From assembly GCF_023734095.1 (NCBI RefSeq), contig NZ_AP024620.1, positions 2,910,501-2,974,500 on the forward strand: DNA of 64,000 nucleotides. Reading direction: 5' to 3'. Below the pieces are notes generated by a model that was given only the letters and a program-made list of their open reading frames with translations, was not told where the DNA came from and searched no databases. The stretch comes from Moorella sp. Hama-1 (GTDB lineage: Bacteria; Bacillota; DSM-521; Neomoorellales; Neomoorellaceae). A program made the position numbers and the translations under genes. This document shows, piece after piece, positions 16,074-24,490 of the stretch. Numbering within the stretch: position 1 is the first letter of the stretch; each line of letters starts with the position of its first letter.

Positions 16074-17003
16074 TTATTTGGATGCACGACCGGCTTTATA
16101 AATTGGTAGATAGACGTCAGCATCCCGGATTACGCAGCCGGTTTTACCACCATCGCGCATGATCTGGGTACAGCGACTGCAGGCGATACAAACTTTATTC
16201 GCGTCCAGGTAACCCCGGGTAAGTAAATCCCGGGCGAAATCCCGGGTTACGCTAAACAGGCGGGCCACACTTTCCAGGGGATGCTCAGGGGGGATAGTGG
16301 CTCCTACCATCGGCGTGTCAAAGGGCCGCGTAATATCCGGCCGGTTGTAATAGGGATTGCCGGCTGAAACAGCGACCAGGGAAACCCCCTGCTGCTTCAG
16401 GAGATGCAATAGCTGCTTGGGTTCTGTTAAGTCAGGGAGGGTGTAATCTTCCTGATCCACACCCCACCCATAGGGATAGGGATGGGCGTCACAGGCGCTT
16501 AAGCGGACCGCCAGGATCAGCTCATCGCCGACGGCAGCCTTCACCCTGGCGATTGTCTCCAGGAGAAAACGCACCCGGTTCTGGAACTCCCCGCCATATT
16601 TACCATGACGCGTATGGGCAGCCAGTAACTCCGATAAAAGATAACGGTGGCAGGACTTGATATCAACGCCATCAAAGCCAGCTTCCCTGGCTAGCAAGGC
16701 GGCCTCGACATAACTGGCCTGCAACTGCTCCAGTTCAGCATCAGTAATAGGGGCCTGGTCCGGAGTTACGCCGGCGGGACCGTCCAGGTAGGGATCATGG
16801 TAGGCGATTACCGGCTGCTGGTGGCCAAAAGGCTTGCTGTAACGGCCGGAGTGGGTCAACTGTAGGATACAGAGGGGCCGGTGGTCGGACCCCATACTAT
16901 TCCGCGCAATCAAGAGAATCGCCAGCCCTAATTCCCGGTTTAATTTACCGATTAACTCAATAAGCTGATGGCTAGCATAGATACTACTAATTTTTTCATG
17001 TCT
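16074..17003 (-). pseudogene. Old-yellow-enzyme (NADH:flavin oxidoreductase) relic
   Basis: The frame covers CILQLTHSGRYSKPFG, the LTDAEL-like segment, AREAGFDGVDIKSCHRYLLSELL and KVCIACSRCTQIMRDGG, all characteristic of OYE/2-enoate-reductase-type flavoproteins. The N-terminal 90 or so residues with the first barrel strands are missing: in frame, a stop lies at 17004-17006. Between HPLESVARLFSVTR and DFARDLLTRG the usual barrel strands 7 and 8 (the phosphate-binding region) appear deleted. The protein cannot form a full barrel, so I call it a pseudogene. The reading may start at TTG 16913 if anything is made. Confidence 0.72.
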
Positions 17004-17127
17004 TCAATACCTTCAGTTTTTTCATCTTTAGTTCCCATCTTTCGCTACTTCAACCCGCAACAAAACTATTATTTATCTGTTGTCCGCCAGGCCCCCCTCC
17101 CCGGTTAGACTCTTTATTAATTTGGAG

Positions 17128-18141
17128 CTATCGCCCGCCAGCCGGCCCGTAACCAACCGACGCCCGGACCAGGAGTTGCGACGGTAGCCTTTCGACCGTG
17201 GGTCTGGATTTTCGTTTGCTGTTAATCAACCTAATCAACCTCTCCACTGCCCGTTGGCCGACTTCATAAAAGGGCTGGGCCATGGTGGTCAGGGGCGGGT
17301 CCATTAATTCCGACATATCCAAGTTATCATATCCCATGACAGCTATATCCTGTGGCACCCGCAGGCCCTTTTCTTTTAGAGCTTTAATGGCACCCAGGGC
17401 TTTAGGATCGCTGGCGGCAAAGACAGCGTCTGGTTGCTGCCCCCGTTCTAGGATGGTGAGGATGGCCCGGTAACCGTCTTCCCAATCTTTAGTGCCATGC
17501 ACTACCAGATCTTCATTATAAGTCAGCCCGGTTTCAGACAGGGCCGCCTGGTAACCGGCAAACCGCTGGCGATAGAGGTCAAGCTCCATGGTACCGTTGA
17601 TCAAGGCAATGCGGCGGTAACCGCGCTGGATAAGAAATTTTGTAGCCTCGTAACCACCCCGGTAGTTGTCGACGATAACAGCATCCACCTGATCCTCCAT
17701 GTGACGGATCATGAGAACCACCGGGAAGCCTTGCTCTTTAAGCTCTAAAATGTGGGTACTGGCTGCTGTGGCGGTGGAAAAGATCAGGCCGTCCACCAGG
17801 CGCTTGCGCAGGTTGTCGACATAGGCCTTTTCCGTTTCTATATCTTCGTCGGTATTACAGAGGATGACGGTATAACCGTGCTTTTTGGCAACGTCGGTAA
17901 TCCCTTTAATGGCTGCCGGGAAAACCAGGTTGCGGACATTAGGGATAATGAGGCCGATAGTTTTTGTCCGCCCTTCCTTTAACCCCTTGGCCAGGGCGTT
18001 TGGCTGGTAGTTGAGCTCACGTACGGCCTGGAGGACCTTCTCCCTCGTTTCCGGACTGACTATCACCCGGCCGCTTAAAGCGCGGGAGACGGTGCTAGGC
18101 GAAACCCCGGCCCGTTCAGCTACTTCTTTAATGTTAACCAT
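17128..18141 (-). CDS. LacI-family transcriptional regulator
   Basis: This 337-residue protein starts MVNIKEVAERAGVSPSTVSRALSG, a standard LacI helix-turn-helix with hinge (ALAKGLKEGRTKTIGLIIPN). A periplasmic-binding-like effector domain follows, ending LPSQLLVRASVGYGPAGG. It is full length. The ligand is unknown; the neighbouring relics (PfkB kinase, OYE) suggest a lost sugar-acid pathway. Upstream are two direct repeats of TTGTGCAATC that may be its operator. Confidence 0.9.
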   Translation of the reverse strand: MVNIKEVAERAGVSPSTVSRALSGRVIVSPETREKVLQAVRELNYQPNALAKGLKEGRTKTIGLIIPNVRNLVFPAAIKGITDVAKKHGYTVILCNTDEDIETEKAYVDNLRKRLVDGLIFSTATAASTHILELKEQGFPVVLMIRHMEDQVDAVIVDNYRGGYEATKFLIQRGYRRIALINGTMELDLYRQRFAGYQAALSETGLTYNEDLVVHGTKDWEDGYRAILTILERGQQPDAVFAASDPKALGAIKALKEKGLRVPQDIAVMGYDNLDMSELMDPPLTTMAQPFYEVGQRAVERLIRLINSKRKSRPTVERLPSQLLVRASVGYGPAGGR

Positions 18142-18168
18142 ATAATCAGCATCCTCTGCTGCAAACCT

Positions 18169-18190
18169 TTGTGCAATCCATTGTGCAATC
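18169..18190 (-). promoter_or_regulatory. Direct repeats TTGTGCAATC x2, candidate operator
   Basis: Two exact copies of TTGTGCAATC (18169-18178 and 18181-18190) are spaced 12 bases apart, 30-50 bases before the LacI gene start. Each core, TTG-TG-CAA, has 3+3 symmetry. An autoregulatory site is inferred from position only. Confidence 0.4.
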
Positions 18191-18269
18191 GTTTGTAGAA
18201 TCTATTCGCTATGGATTGTTAAATTCCTACTAAGGTAAGGTAAAAAATTTTTCAATCCGGGAAATTAAT

Positions 18270-18289
18270 AAAGCCCCTCCCGGGGCTTT
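18270..18289 (-). terminator. Terminator of the DUF433/DUF5615 pair
   Basis: AAAGCCCC-TCCC-GGGGCTTT is a perfect 8-bp stem with a 4-base loop, 22 bases after the stop at 18311 on the minus strand. It is followed by an AT-rich stretch. Confidence 0.7.
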
Positions 18290-18310
18290 GCAGCTGCTAT
18301 AATAGCTACA

Positions 18311-18685
18311 CTATTTTCGTGGCAAAAAAGGTAAACGTCGTACCCGGATTCGCCGACTTTGAAATACTACTACCGCACCTCGTTGTAGAACTTCAGATAA
18401 CCCTGGTAGATTGGCCTGACATAAAGCCAATATAGTTGCCGGCCTTTTATCGGGTTGGCGAAAAATTACCACCGAAGGGCTTGATGCCTGACGGGTTGCT
18501 AACAGGGTACCGAAATCGGTATCGGCCGTTAAAATAATACGATTATCACGCGATGCCAGTTCAAAGATAAGATGGTCGGGGGCATCAGCCATTCCTAAAT
18601 CTCTTACGTGCATTGCATCATAGCCAGCTTTGCATAGTTCCTGAGCTAAACAAGGTGACAGGGCGTTATCCACTAAAAACTTCAT
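18311..18685 (-). CDS. DUF5615 PIN-like toxin
   Basis: This 124-residue protein begins MKFLVDNALSPCLAQELCKAGYDAMHVRDLGMADAPDHLIFELA and includes RIILTADTDFGTLLA, the classic DUF5615 PIN-like pattern with acidic residues for metal binding. It overlaps the upstream DUF433 gene by 4 bases. Such pairs are annotated as toxin-antitoxin modules with the PIN-like protein as the presumed ribonuclease. The gene appears complete. Confidence 0.85.
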   Translation of the reverse strand: MKFLVDNALSPCLAQELCKAGYDAMHVRDLGMADAPDHLIFELASRDNRIILTADTDFGTLLATRQASSPSVVIFRQPDKRPATILALCQANLPGLSEVLQRGAVVVFQSRRIRVRRLPFLPRK

Positions 18686-18912
18686 AGTTCGCTAATAAGA
18701 GGTAACTCACGTTCGCGCACAGCTTCAGCAGCAAAACGTAAGGCCTCGGTAATATCTTCAGCTTCCAGGTCGGGATAATACTTTAAGATTTCTTCGCGGC
18801 TTAGTCCGCTGGCAAAAAGGTCTACCACAGTAGCAACAGGAATGCGAAGCCCCCGGATGCAGGGTACCCCACCCATCTTTTCCGATTCTACAGTTATACG
18901 TTGGAAACTCAA
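18682..18912 (-). CDS. DUF433 antitoxin
   Basis: This 76-residue protein reads RITVESEKMGGVPCIRGLRIPVATVVDLFASGLSREEILKYYPDLE, the full DUF433 signature (a winged-helix-like antitoxin). It precedes and overlaps the DUF5615 toxin gene. A ribosome-binding AGGTGATG lies just upstream of the start at 18912. It is expected to neutralise the toxin and repress the operon. Confidence 0.85.
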   Translation of the reverse strand: MSFQRITVESEKMGGVPCIRGLRIPVATVVDLFASGLSREEILKYYPDLEAEDITEALRFAAEAVRERELPLISEL

Positions 18913-19026
18913 CAGGCATCACCTCTTAACTCAACTCTATTAACATTTTACCATTTAGTAGACACAATTAAAAGATTGGTATAAGGAAATTTATAAGCCT
19001 TGAAGTTGACTCCAGGGCTTGATTAT

Positions 19027-19749
19027 TTACCGCTGCACCCGGCCGGAGGCGTCGCCGCGCATGAGGTTCATGACTTCATCCCGGGTGACATGGTTGAAGT
19101 CACCGGGGATGGTATGTTTCAGACAGGAGGCAGCCACGGCGAATTCCAGGGCTTCAGCGGGAGCAAACCCTGCCGTCAGGGCGTAGATCAGGCCGCCAGC
19201 GAAGGCGTCGCCGCCGACACGGTCGACGATATGGATCTGGTAGCGCCGGGAGTTGTAAAACTCGCGGCCGTCATAGAGCATGGCCGACCAGCCGTTGTCG
19301 AAGGCGCAATAACTCTCGCGCAGGGTAATGGCTACTTGTTGCAAGTGGAAACGGGTTAGAAGTTCCCGCGCCACCAGGCGGTAACCCTCTGCACTGATTT
19401 CTCCTTTAGTAACATCAGAAGCCGCAGCTTTAATGCCAAAAACCTTCTCGGCATCTTCCTCGTTCCCGATGGCTATATCAACGTAAGCCATCAACTGGGT
19501 CATCGTGGCCCGCGCCTGAGCGGGGGTCCACAGGTTTTTACGGTAATTCAGGTCGCAGCTCACCGTCAGGCCCATTTCTTTGGCCAGGCGGGCGGCCTCC
19601 AGGGTCACGGCGGCTACATTTTCCCCCAGAGCCAGGGTGGTGCCGGTGAAGTGAAACCAATCGGCGCCGGCAAAGATCTTGGCCCAGTTGAACTCACCCG
19701 GCTGGACCCCGGCAATGCTGGCGTACTTGCGGTCATAGTGGAGGCCAGC
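19027..19749 (-). pseudogene. PfkB-family sugar kinase (2-keto-3-deoxygluconate kinase-like), 5' truncated
   Basis: The reading HYDRKYASIAGVQPGEFNWA, AGADWFHFTGTTLAL, VSCDLNYRKNLWTP, IAIGNEEDAEKVFGI and VDRVGGDAFAGGLIYAL belongs to a PfkB carbohydrate kinase of the KDG-kinase type. The catalytic GGDAFAGG (usual form GAGD) is present. The first 90 or so residues are missing, with a stop in frame at 19750-19752. A fragment in another frame (KGVPGALEVIRELAS, about 19745-19800) precedes it, so the 5' end has been lost through a rearrangement. A GTG at 19608 could start only a shorter, inactive protein. Confidence 0.72.
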
Positions 19750-19812
19750 TCACGGATGACCTCCAGGGCGCCCGGTACGCCTTTAACTTTTGCATTCTTA
19801 TCCCCCTATGGT

Positions 19813-21831
19813 TTATATATTGAAATTGTGGTTTATTATAGTAAATATATTCGCCATACCATCCTTAATTCCTATGGCGTTTTTTCGTGTACTTTCACTT
19901 TGGGGATGGGTTTCGCCTATTTTTGCCACCCATTCAGTTTTCGTCATTACCGCCCCCCAGGGCACAGCAGAAATATACCACTGGACAGGCGCCCAGTTAC
20001 GGGCCAGGTTGGTCCATACAACGGCCCAGGTAACTAAATCGTCAACCCCCCACTGGGCTAACTTCTCCCCTAAGGGAGTAATAACTATCGATTTTTTATT
20101 ACCCGTTATTAATTCGGCGTGTTTTAGCCACATCATCATAGCGTCAAACTGACAGTTGCCCCAGCTATTATGGCTTACCCAGTCATTAGGTGATAAAAGA
20201 AACTCCTCAAGCCATTCCTTTCTCATTCCAAAGTGTTCATAGGTATGCAACGTTTTTTTCTCATTTCCACTCATATTTAAACCTCCATCGCTTATTGCCA
20301 GTGATTTGGCAGTAAGACAAGCTTTACCATGCAGATCAAGGCACAAACCGCAGGTTACACACTCCTCGCCAATTCGCACCCGGCCCAGGGTATCCAGAGC
20401 ACCGATAGGGCACTCCACCTGGCAGGCCTGGCAGTGGCTGCAGTAAGCGCTCTTGAGGGCCACAGCACGAAAGGCGCTGAGGACGAAGCGGTCGGCATGA
20501 GCCAGGCCATCAACCTCGATGATGTTGCTATTTTCAAAATGCTGCATAACGTAGGGATATACTACGCCGCCCCTCTCAACATACCCCTGGCCTGCTCCGG
20601 TACGTACTAGACGGCCCAAGGTTTTGGCCCATTCCTGCCAATCTTCGGTAGGCTGACGCAGGGTAAAGATAATCTTGCCGCCCTCTGTCTGCTCGATAAC
20701 CCGGTTGCCGCCGCCAGGCAGGTAGCGCCCGCCGGCTCGACCTTTCCAGCTGCCTTTCTCCAAATAACTATCCATTTCCTTAGATGAGATGCCCATATTA
20801 GCGGCATATGTACGTAATTCATCAATAAAACCTACCATGTCTTGGTTATAAACTTTCCAACTAATAATATCCCACCATTGGGATGCCATTGGACATACTG
20901 CGCAACCTACACGCATGACGCCGTAACGATAGGCCCGGTTTAACAACAGGCGGCGGCTAAAAAGATACAAAAAAACTTCCCCAGCATTCCAGGAGATGAT
21001 GGGGCTGGCATTGATCTGCATCTTGTGTTTACCGCCGTAGGTAATTTCTGAGTAAGTCGATCGGCTGGCACTTTCCTCGTGGCGCACGCCATCGAAAATT
21101 AGGGCCTTTACTGAGGCTTTACCCGCTAACTGGCGCAATAGCAGCAGGGTGGGTACCGATTTATGTACAGAGCAGCACCACCGATGAATACGGCTGGGGG
21201 GGCCTATTTCCCGCCATGTTGTCAGGGCATCTTTCGCGCTCCTGGCCGTATAAAAGGATAAATGGGGCCAGCGCACTTTAGCTGCTTCCACAGCTTGATA
21301 TGTATCATGGATTTCCATACCTGTATCACCGAAAATGACCACGAATTGATCCGGCTCCAGGGCCCGCTGGATCAGATCCAGAGTTACAAATGAATCCTTA
21401 CCGCCGGAAAAGGCAACTGCTGCTATATCTACTCTTTTACGGTGTTTGGTAAAAGTTTGGTAGATAAATCTGAGCGATTTCTGCACCAGCCCCTGGAGTA
21501 AAGCATTATTTTTAGCCGTCATAGCTTCGGTATCGACAGGAACCAACGTTAATTCCGGCCGATAAATTTTAAGCCTGTGCTGGGTAAACAGGCCACCACC
21601 TTCAGCCTCCGCTACAAGTTCATCCCGATAATAATATTTCCGGCCGCCAACGGCCCATAACAAAGGTGCATCGACTCGGGGATAATTCCAATACCTATCA
21701 AACCCCAACAGATCAAGTTCCTCGAAGAAGACGGGCCGGATTTCGCTCTTCGTTCCATCCTCTTTCGTATCAGCCAGCAAAATACCGCCTGTATCTTTAT
21801 CCCATTGGATCTCGTACATGCCATTATTCAT
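19813..21831 (-). CDS. PAPS-reductase-family protein with two [4Fe-4S] sites and partial DUF4007 domain
   Basis: This 672-residue protein has an N-terminal region of unknown type (1-130), a PP-loop SGGKDS (142-147), CC at 219-220, and C310/C313 in RVGCAVCPMASQWW. A ferredoxin-like pair follows: C464, C467, C470, C474 and C491, C494, C497, C505. From about 525 it matches DUF4007 (EHFGMRKEWLEEFLLSPNDW, TPLGEKLA). The layout is like DndC/BrxP-type PAPS-reductase proteins of phosphorothioation and BREX-like defence loci. The last 30 residues look unrelated and DUF4007 seems cut short where a broken kinase gene begins. The start may be ATG 21831 or 21819. Confidence 0.7.
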   Translation of the reverse strand: MNNGMYEIQWDKDTGGILLADTKEDGTKSEIRPVFFEELDLLGFDRYWNYPRVDAPLLWAVGGRKYYYRDELVAEAEGGGLFTQHRLKIYRPELTLVPVDTEAMTAKNNALLQGLVQKSLRFIYQTFTKHRKRVDIAAVAFSGGKDSFVTLDLIQRALEPDQFVVIFGDTGMEIHDTYQAVEAAKVRWPHLSFYTARSAKDALTTWREIGPPSRIHRWCCSVHKSVPTLLLLRQLAGKASVKALIFDGVRHEESASRSTYSEITYGGKHKMQINASPIISWNAGEVFLYLFSRRLLLNRAYRYGVMRVGCAVCPMASQWWDIISWKVYNQDMVGFIDELRTYAANMGISSKEMDSYLEKGSWKGRAGGRYLPGGGNRVIEQTEGGKIIFTLRQPTEDWQEWAKTLGRLVRTGAGQGYVERGGVVYPYVMQHFENSNIIEVDGLAHADRFVLSAFRAVALKSAYCSHCQACQVECPIGALDTLGRVRIGEECVTCGLCLDLHGKACLTAKSLAISDGGLNMSGNEKKTLHTYEHFGMRKEWLEEFLLSPNDWVSHNSWGNCQFDAMMMWLKHAELITGNKKSIVITPLGEKLAQWGVDDLVTWAVVWTNLARNWAPVQWYISAVPWGAVMTKTEWVAKIGETHPQSESTRKNAIGIKDGMANIFTIINHNFNI

Positions 21832-21888
21832 CCTTATTTCTTTCTTAGCCGATTGATCTCTTTTAATAACAATCAGACATAGGGTCAG

Positions 21889-22458
21889 CTAAAAATCCTC
21901 TTCAATGGCTTCTCTATCTTCAGGTATGTAGTTATAAAACAGGGACAGACTAATATCCGGAAGGTTAATCCCTTTAGTCAGGAGATATTCAATTAATTGT
22001 TTAACCTCAAGTGCATTAGGATGACATTCTTCAACAATGGTCAAGAAATCCTGATCACGTAGCCGCCCTGTTTCAGCCCGGAATATTAACTTGTCGATAA
22101 TGTCTTCCAGGCATAAGGTAGTTTTAGTCCGGCCCGTACTTATTGTAGAATCATAATCGTAATTATAGCTTCGTTTCGGTCGTGTTATCCCGACTCGCTG
22201 CCGGCATTCCCGATTATCTTCTTTATTGTCCTGGTTACAAGCATCTATAATCTGTTTACCAGGTAATTCATCAACAATCTCAATACCTTTAGCAGCCAAA
22301 TGCTCATAGACCCTATCAAGGGCTTCCATCGATACGTCGCTCATTTTGTCGTTCAACGTATCAATTATAACCTGATAGGTAACGTAGCCACCAAATTTTT
22401 GACCCAGCGTTAATAATTGTCGTAAGCACCGGTTTAGTGCAACTTCATTTTCTGACAT
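21889..22458 (-). CDS. Protein with two sigma-factor region 1.1-like domains
   Basis: This 189-residue protein has, at about 10-66, LRQLLTLGQKFGGYVTYQVI and AAKGIEIVDE, the pattern of region 1.1 of primary sigma factors (LI..GK..GYLTY.EIND...L...GI.VVDE). A second related block lies at about 117-168 (LIFRAETGRLRDQDFLTIVE, then LLTKGINLPD). No sigma regions 2-4 are present. The start is ATG 22458 after GGGGAAAAGG. It sits 57 bases before the PAPS-reductase gene, so the two probably form an operon. Region 1.1 mimics DNA in sigma factors; here it may bind RNA polymerase or a DNA-binding partner. Confidence 0.68.
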   Translation of the reverse strand: MSENEVALNRCLRQLLTLGQKFGGYVTYQVIIDTLNDKMSDVSMEALDRVYEHLAAKGIEIVDELPGKQIIDACNQDNKEDNRECRQRVGITRPKRSYNYDYDSTISTGRTKTTLCLEDIIDKLIFRAETGRLRDQDFLTIVEECHPNALEVKQLIEYLLTKGINLPDISLSLFYNYIPEDREAIEEDF

Positions 22459-22934
22459 AACCTTTTCCCCACAACGGTGCTGGACAACAAATGTCTGCCT
22501 ATTACAACCAATTCTACATAACCCCGCCAACTCCTGCCTTCAGCTTAATCTTACATTAAGCCACCGCCAAATACTGTCGGGTACGTTTGTTCGTGAAATA
22601 AAAATCTATGCTGCTGTTTTTCTCTGAGAGGCCAAACGATTCTCCCCCATTTAAGGCAGGATCCCGCTGGGGTCTTGCTGTATGGTGGCGGCCTGAACGG
22701 GTAGAAGTGAAGCTAACTGCCGGTCTATTAGTGAAAAGTCCTATCTAAAAGTTCTTAGCCGTCAGAAGCATCTCCGGCGTGCAAAAATCGCACTGCACTA
22801 CCCTCACATCAGCAAATGCCTGCTACAACTGGTGCCGCTGTCCGTTTTGGGCTCATTCACAATAATTCACACAAACAAATCCTGGCAGGAGCTTTCCGGT
22901 CAAATGTAGTTGCTGTATAAACTTTGTTTCATAA
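22459..22934. other. 476-base gap with one copy of a direct repeat
   Basis: No gene is recognisable. The only structured element is a 48-base segment at 22546-22593 (TTACATTAAGCCACCGCC and following), which matches one at 24331-24378. The remainder is of mixed composition without a clear promoter and may be decayed sequence. Confidence 0.5.
22546..22593 (+). repeat. Direct repeat, left copy
   Basis: CTTAATCTTACATTAAGCC, then CCGCCAAATA and TCGGGTACGTTTGTT. It shares roughly three quarters of its positions with 24331-24378 in the same orientation. The two copies bracket the GGDEF/Spo0E/XRE cassette. Confidence 0.55.
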
Positions 22935-23618
22935 CTACCCGTAGCAGTAGTAAACATAATTTCTTTTTTCTTTTGCTTTGTAAAGGGCTTCATCGGAAAT
23001 TTTAATAAGTTGTTCCATGTCAATATCTGCCCCTTCTTTTGTTGAGGCTATACCAATACTCACAGTAATTTTACAGGCAATACTTCCATAAGAAAAAAGG
23101 TGATTTTCTACTATCGTTCTAATCCTGTCCGCAATTTTGAAAGCCTCTTTGGCGCCGGTACGGGGGAGAATGACCGCAAATTCCTCCCCGCCCCAACGAG
23201 CTACTATATCTATATCGGATTTTCTTATGCTACTTTGCAGGATTTCGGCAAACTGCCGCAGCACTTGATCCCCTGCCAGATGCCCGTATGTATCGTTTAT
23301 ACCCTTGAAATTATCTATATCTATCAGAAGCAGTGAAATGGGGGTTTGGGCCTGTATTGCGTACAGTTTAGTGGAGAAATACCTCCTGTTGTGCAAGCCG
23401 GTCAACACGTCAATATGTACCTGCTGATGCAGTTTTTTAACCACCCCACCCAAAGCCGTGGCGATTAATATCTGAATTATTGCATAAAACCCCCATGCCA
23501 AATCGTAGCCGTAGTGGCCATAGTTGTAATAACTTTCTAGCAAAAGGGTAACCAGCAACATAATTAACCCACCAAACAATAAAATCATCGGCGCATATTT
23601 ATATATTTTCTCTTCCAT
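22935..23618 (-). CDS. Membrane GGDEF protein (diguanylate cyclase)
   Basis: This 227-residue protein has two N-terminal membrane helices (MILLFGGLIMLLVTLLLES and YAIIQILIATALGGVV) and a complete GGDEF domain: DVLTGLHNRRYF, LLLIDIDNFKGINDTYGH and the active-site RWGGEEFAVI. It should make cyclic di-GMP at the membrane. There is no RxxD inhibitory site directly upstream of GGEEF. Its start overlaps the Spo0E-like gene by 20 bases, tying c-di-GMP synthesis to a sporulation-type phosphatase. Confidence 0.88.
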   Translation of the reverse strand: MEEKIYKYAPMILLFGGLIMLLVTLLLESYYNYGHYGYDLAWGFYAIIQILIATALGGVVKKLHQQVHIDVLTGLHNRRYFSTKLYAIQAQTPISLLLIDIDNFKGINDTYGHLAGDQVLRQFAEILQSSIRKSDIDIVARWGGEEFAVILPRTGAKEAFKIADRIRTIVENHLFSYGSIACKITVSIGIASTKEGADIDMEQLIKISDEALYKAKEKRNYVYYCYG

Positions 23619-23772
23619 TTAACTCACTCCCTTTTTTACTTTCCCAGTAATACTCGACAATGTACTTATCAATTTTCTGGCTTATTTTCAAAAGGATCCT
23701 TTTGCTCATATTCATCTTTACCGCATTATCAAGGATTCTCCTGGCCACTTCTATTTTGTCTTTTTCATCCAC
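23599..23772 (-). CDS. Spo0E-like aspartyl-phosphate phosphatase
   Basis: This small protein of about 57 residues reads KIEVARRILDNAVKMNMSKR then ILLKISQKIDKYIVEYYWE. The S-Q-x-x-D core (SQKID) with flanking helices is the Spo0E signature; family members remove phosphate from Spo0A. I prefer GTG 23772, since GGGGGAG lies 8 bases upstream; GTG 23781 is also in frame. It overlaps the GGDEF gene and is divergent to an XRE regulator. It probably tunes sporulation or another Spo0A-type output. Confidence 0.75.
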   Translation of the reverse strand: MDEKDKIEVARRILDNAVKMNMSKRILLKISQKIDKYIVEYYWESKKGSELNGRENI

Positions 23773-23819
23773 GCCATTCACTCCCCCAAGACAATCACAG
23801 ACATAATTTTATATCAAAA

Positions 23820-23836
23820 CTTTGCTCGTTGCAAAG
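23820..23836. promoter_or_regulatory. Inverted repeat between Spo0E-like and XRE genes
   Basis: CTTTGC-TCGTT-GCAAAG is a perfect 6+6 inverted repeat in the divergent intergenic region. It is a natural binding-site candidate for the XRE regulator encoded at 23913. Confidence 0.5.
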
Positions 23837-23912
23837 ATAAATTTTATGCGTGAAGCAAATTCAGAGAAAGCTTAAAGTCGGATAAAGTTATTTAAGTGGG
23901 GAGTGAATAGAT

Positions 23913-24302
23913 ATGGAAATAAATATAGAGATCGATAATAAGGCCATCGGGCAAAGAATACGGGGAGGAAGAGAGAAATTTAAGCTTTCCCGGGAAGAGT
24001 TTGCGGAAATCATCGGGCTTTCGGATTACTACGTAGGACAGCTGGAACGGGGAGAACGCCAAATGAGTCTCCCCGTTTTGGTTAAGATCGCCAGCTGTTT
24101 GCATGTTTCTTTGGATTATCTTGTGTGGGGTAAAATTACCTATGATGAATATTGTATACGCGATGGTGGTAGTACTTACAGTACCTTAAACAACAGTAAC
24201 GATAGAGAGCTGCACGAATTGATTAATAGGTGTTCGCCGAAAGAATTGAAGCTGGTTAAAAAACTTATTAAAACTGTTCTCCCTTATGTGGACAAAAACT
24301 AA
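23913..24302 (+). CDS. XRE-family helix-turn-helix regulator
   Basis: This 129-residue protein has a Cro/C1-type helix-turn-helix at about 10-70 (IGQRIRGGREKFKLSREEFA then IIGLSDYYVGQLERGERQM) and a C-terminal helical region with SPKELKLVKKLIKTVLPYVD. GGGGAGTG precedes ATG 23913. It is divergently transcribed from the Spo0E-like/GGDEF pair and probably controls it. The shape resembles SinR-like regulators of lifestyle switches, but this is only an analogy. Confidence 0.82.
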   Translation: MEINIEIDNKAIGQRIRGGREKFKLSREEFAEIIGLSDYYVGQLERGERQMSLPVLVKIASCLHVSLDYLVWGKITYDEYCIRDGGSTYSTLNNSNDRELHELINRCSPKELKLVKKLIKTVLPYVDKN

Positions 24303-24330
24303 CAAAGAGCTATACACCCCTACCTGTAAT

Positions 24331-24378
24331 TTAACCTTACATCAAACCCCCGTCAAATAATGACGGGTACATTTGTTT
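24331..24378 (+). repeat. Direct repeat, right copy
   Basis: TTTAACCTTACATCAAACC, then CCGTCAAATA and ACGGGTACATTTGTT. It matches 22546-22593. Here the centre also forms a hairpin, CCCGTCA-AATAA-TGACGGG. Confidence 0.55.
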
Positions 24379-24410
24379 TATATAGACACTACTTTAATCA
24401 TAGACCCATA

Positions 24411-24445
24411 ATAAAAACCCTGTAACTAATTCTAGCTACAGGGTT
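24411..24445 (-). terminator. glmS terminator
   Basis: AACCCTGTA pairs with TACAGGGTT around a 12-base loop (24416-24445). On the minus strand it is followed by TTTTTATT. It lies 46 bases after the glmS stop. Confidence 0.88.
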
Positions 24446-24490
24446 GAGCAGCAATCTCATAGGATTTAAATCCCTTAGGGATTTTCGCCC

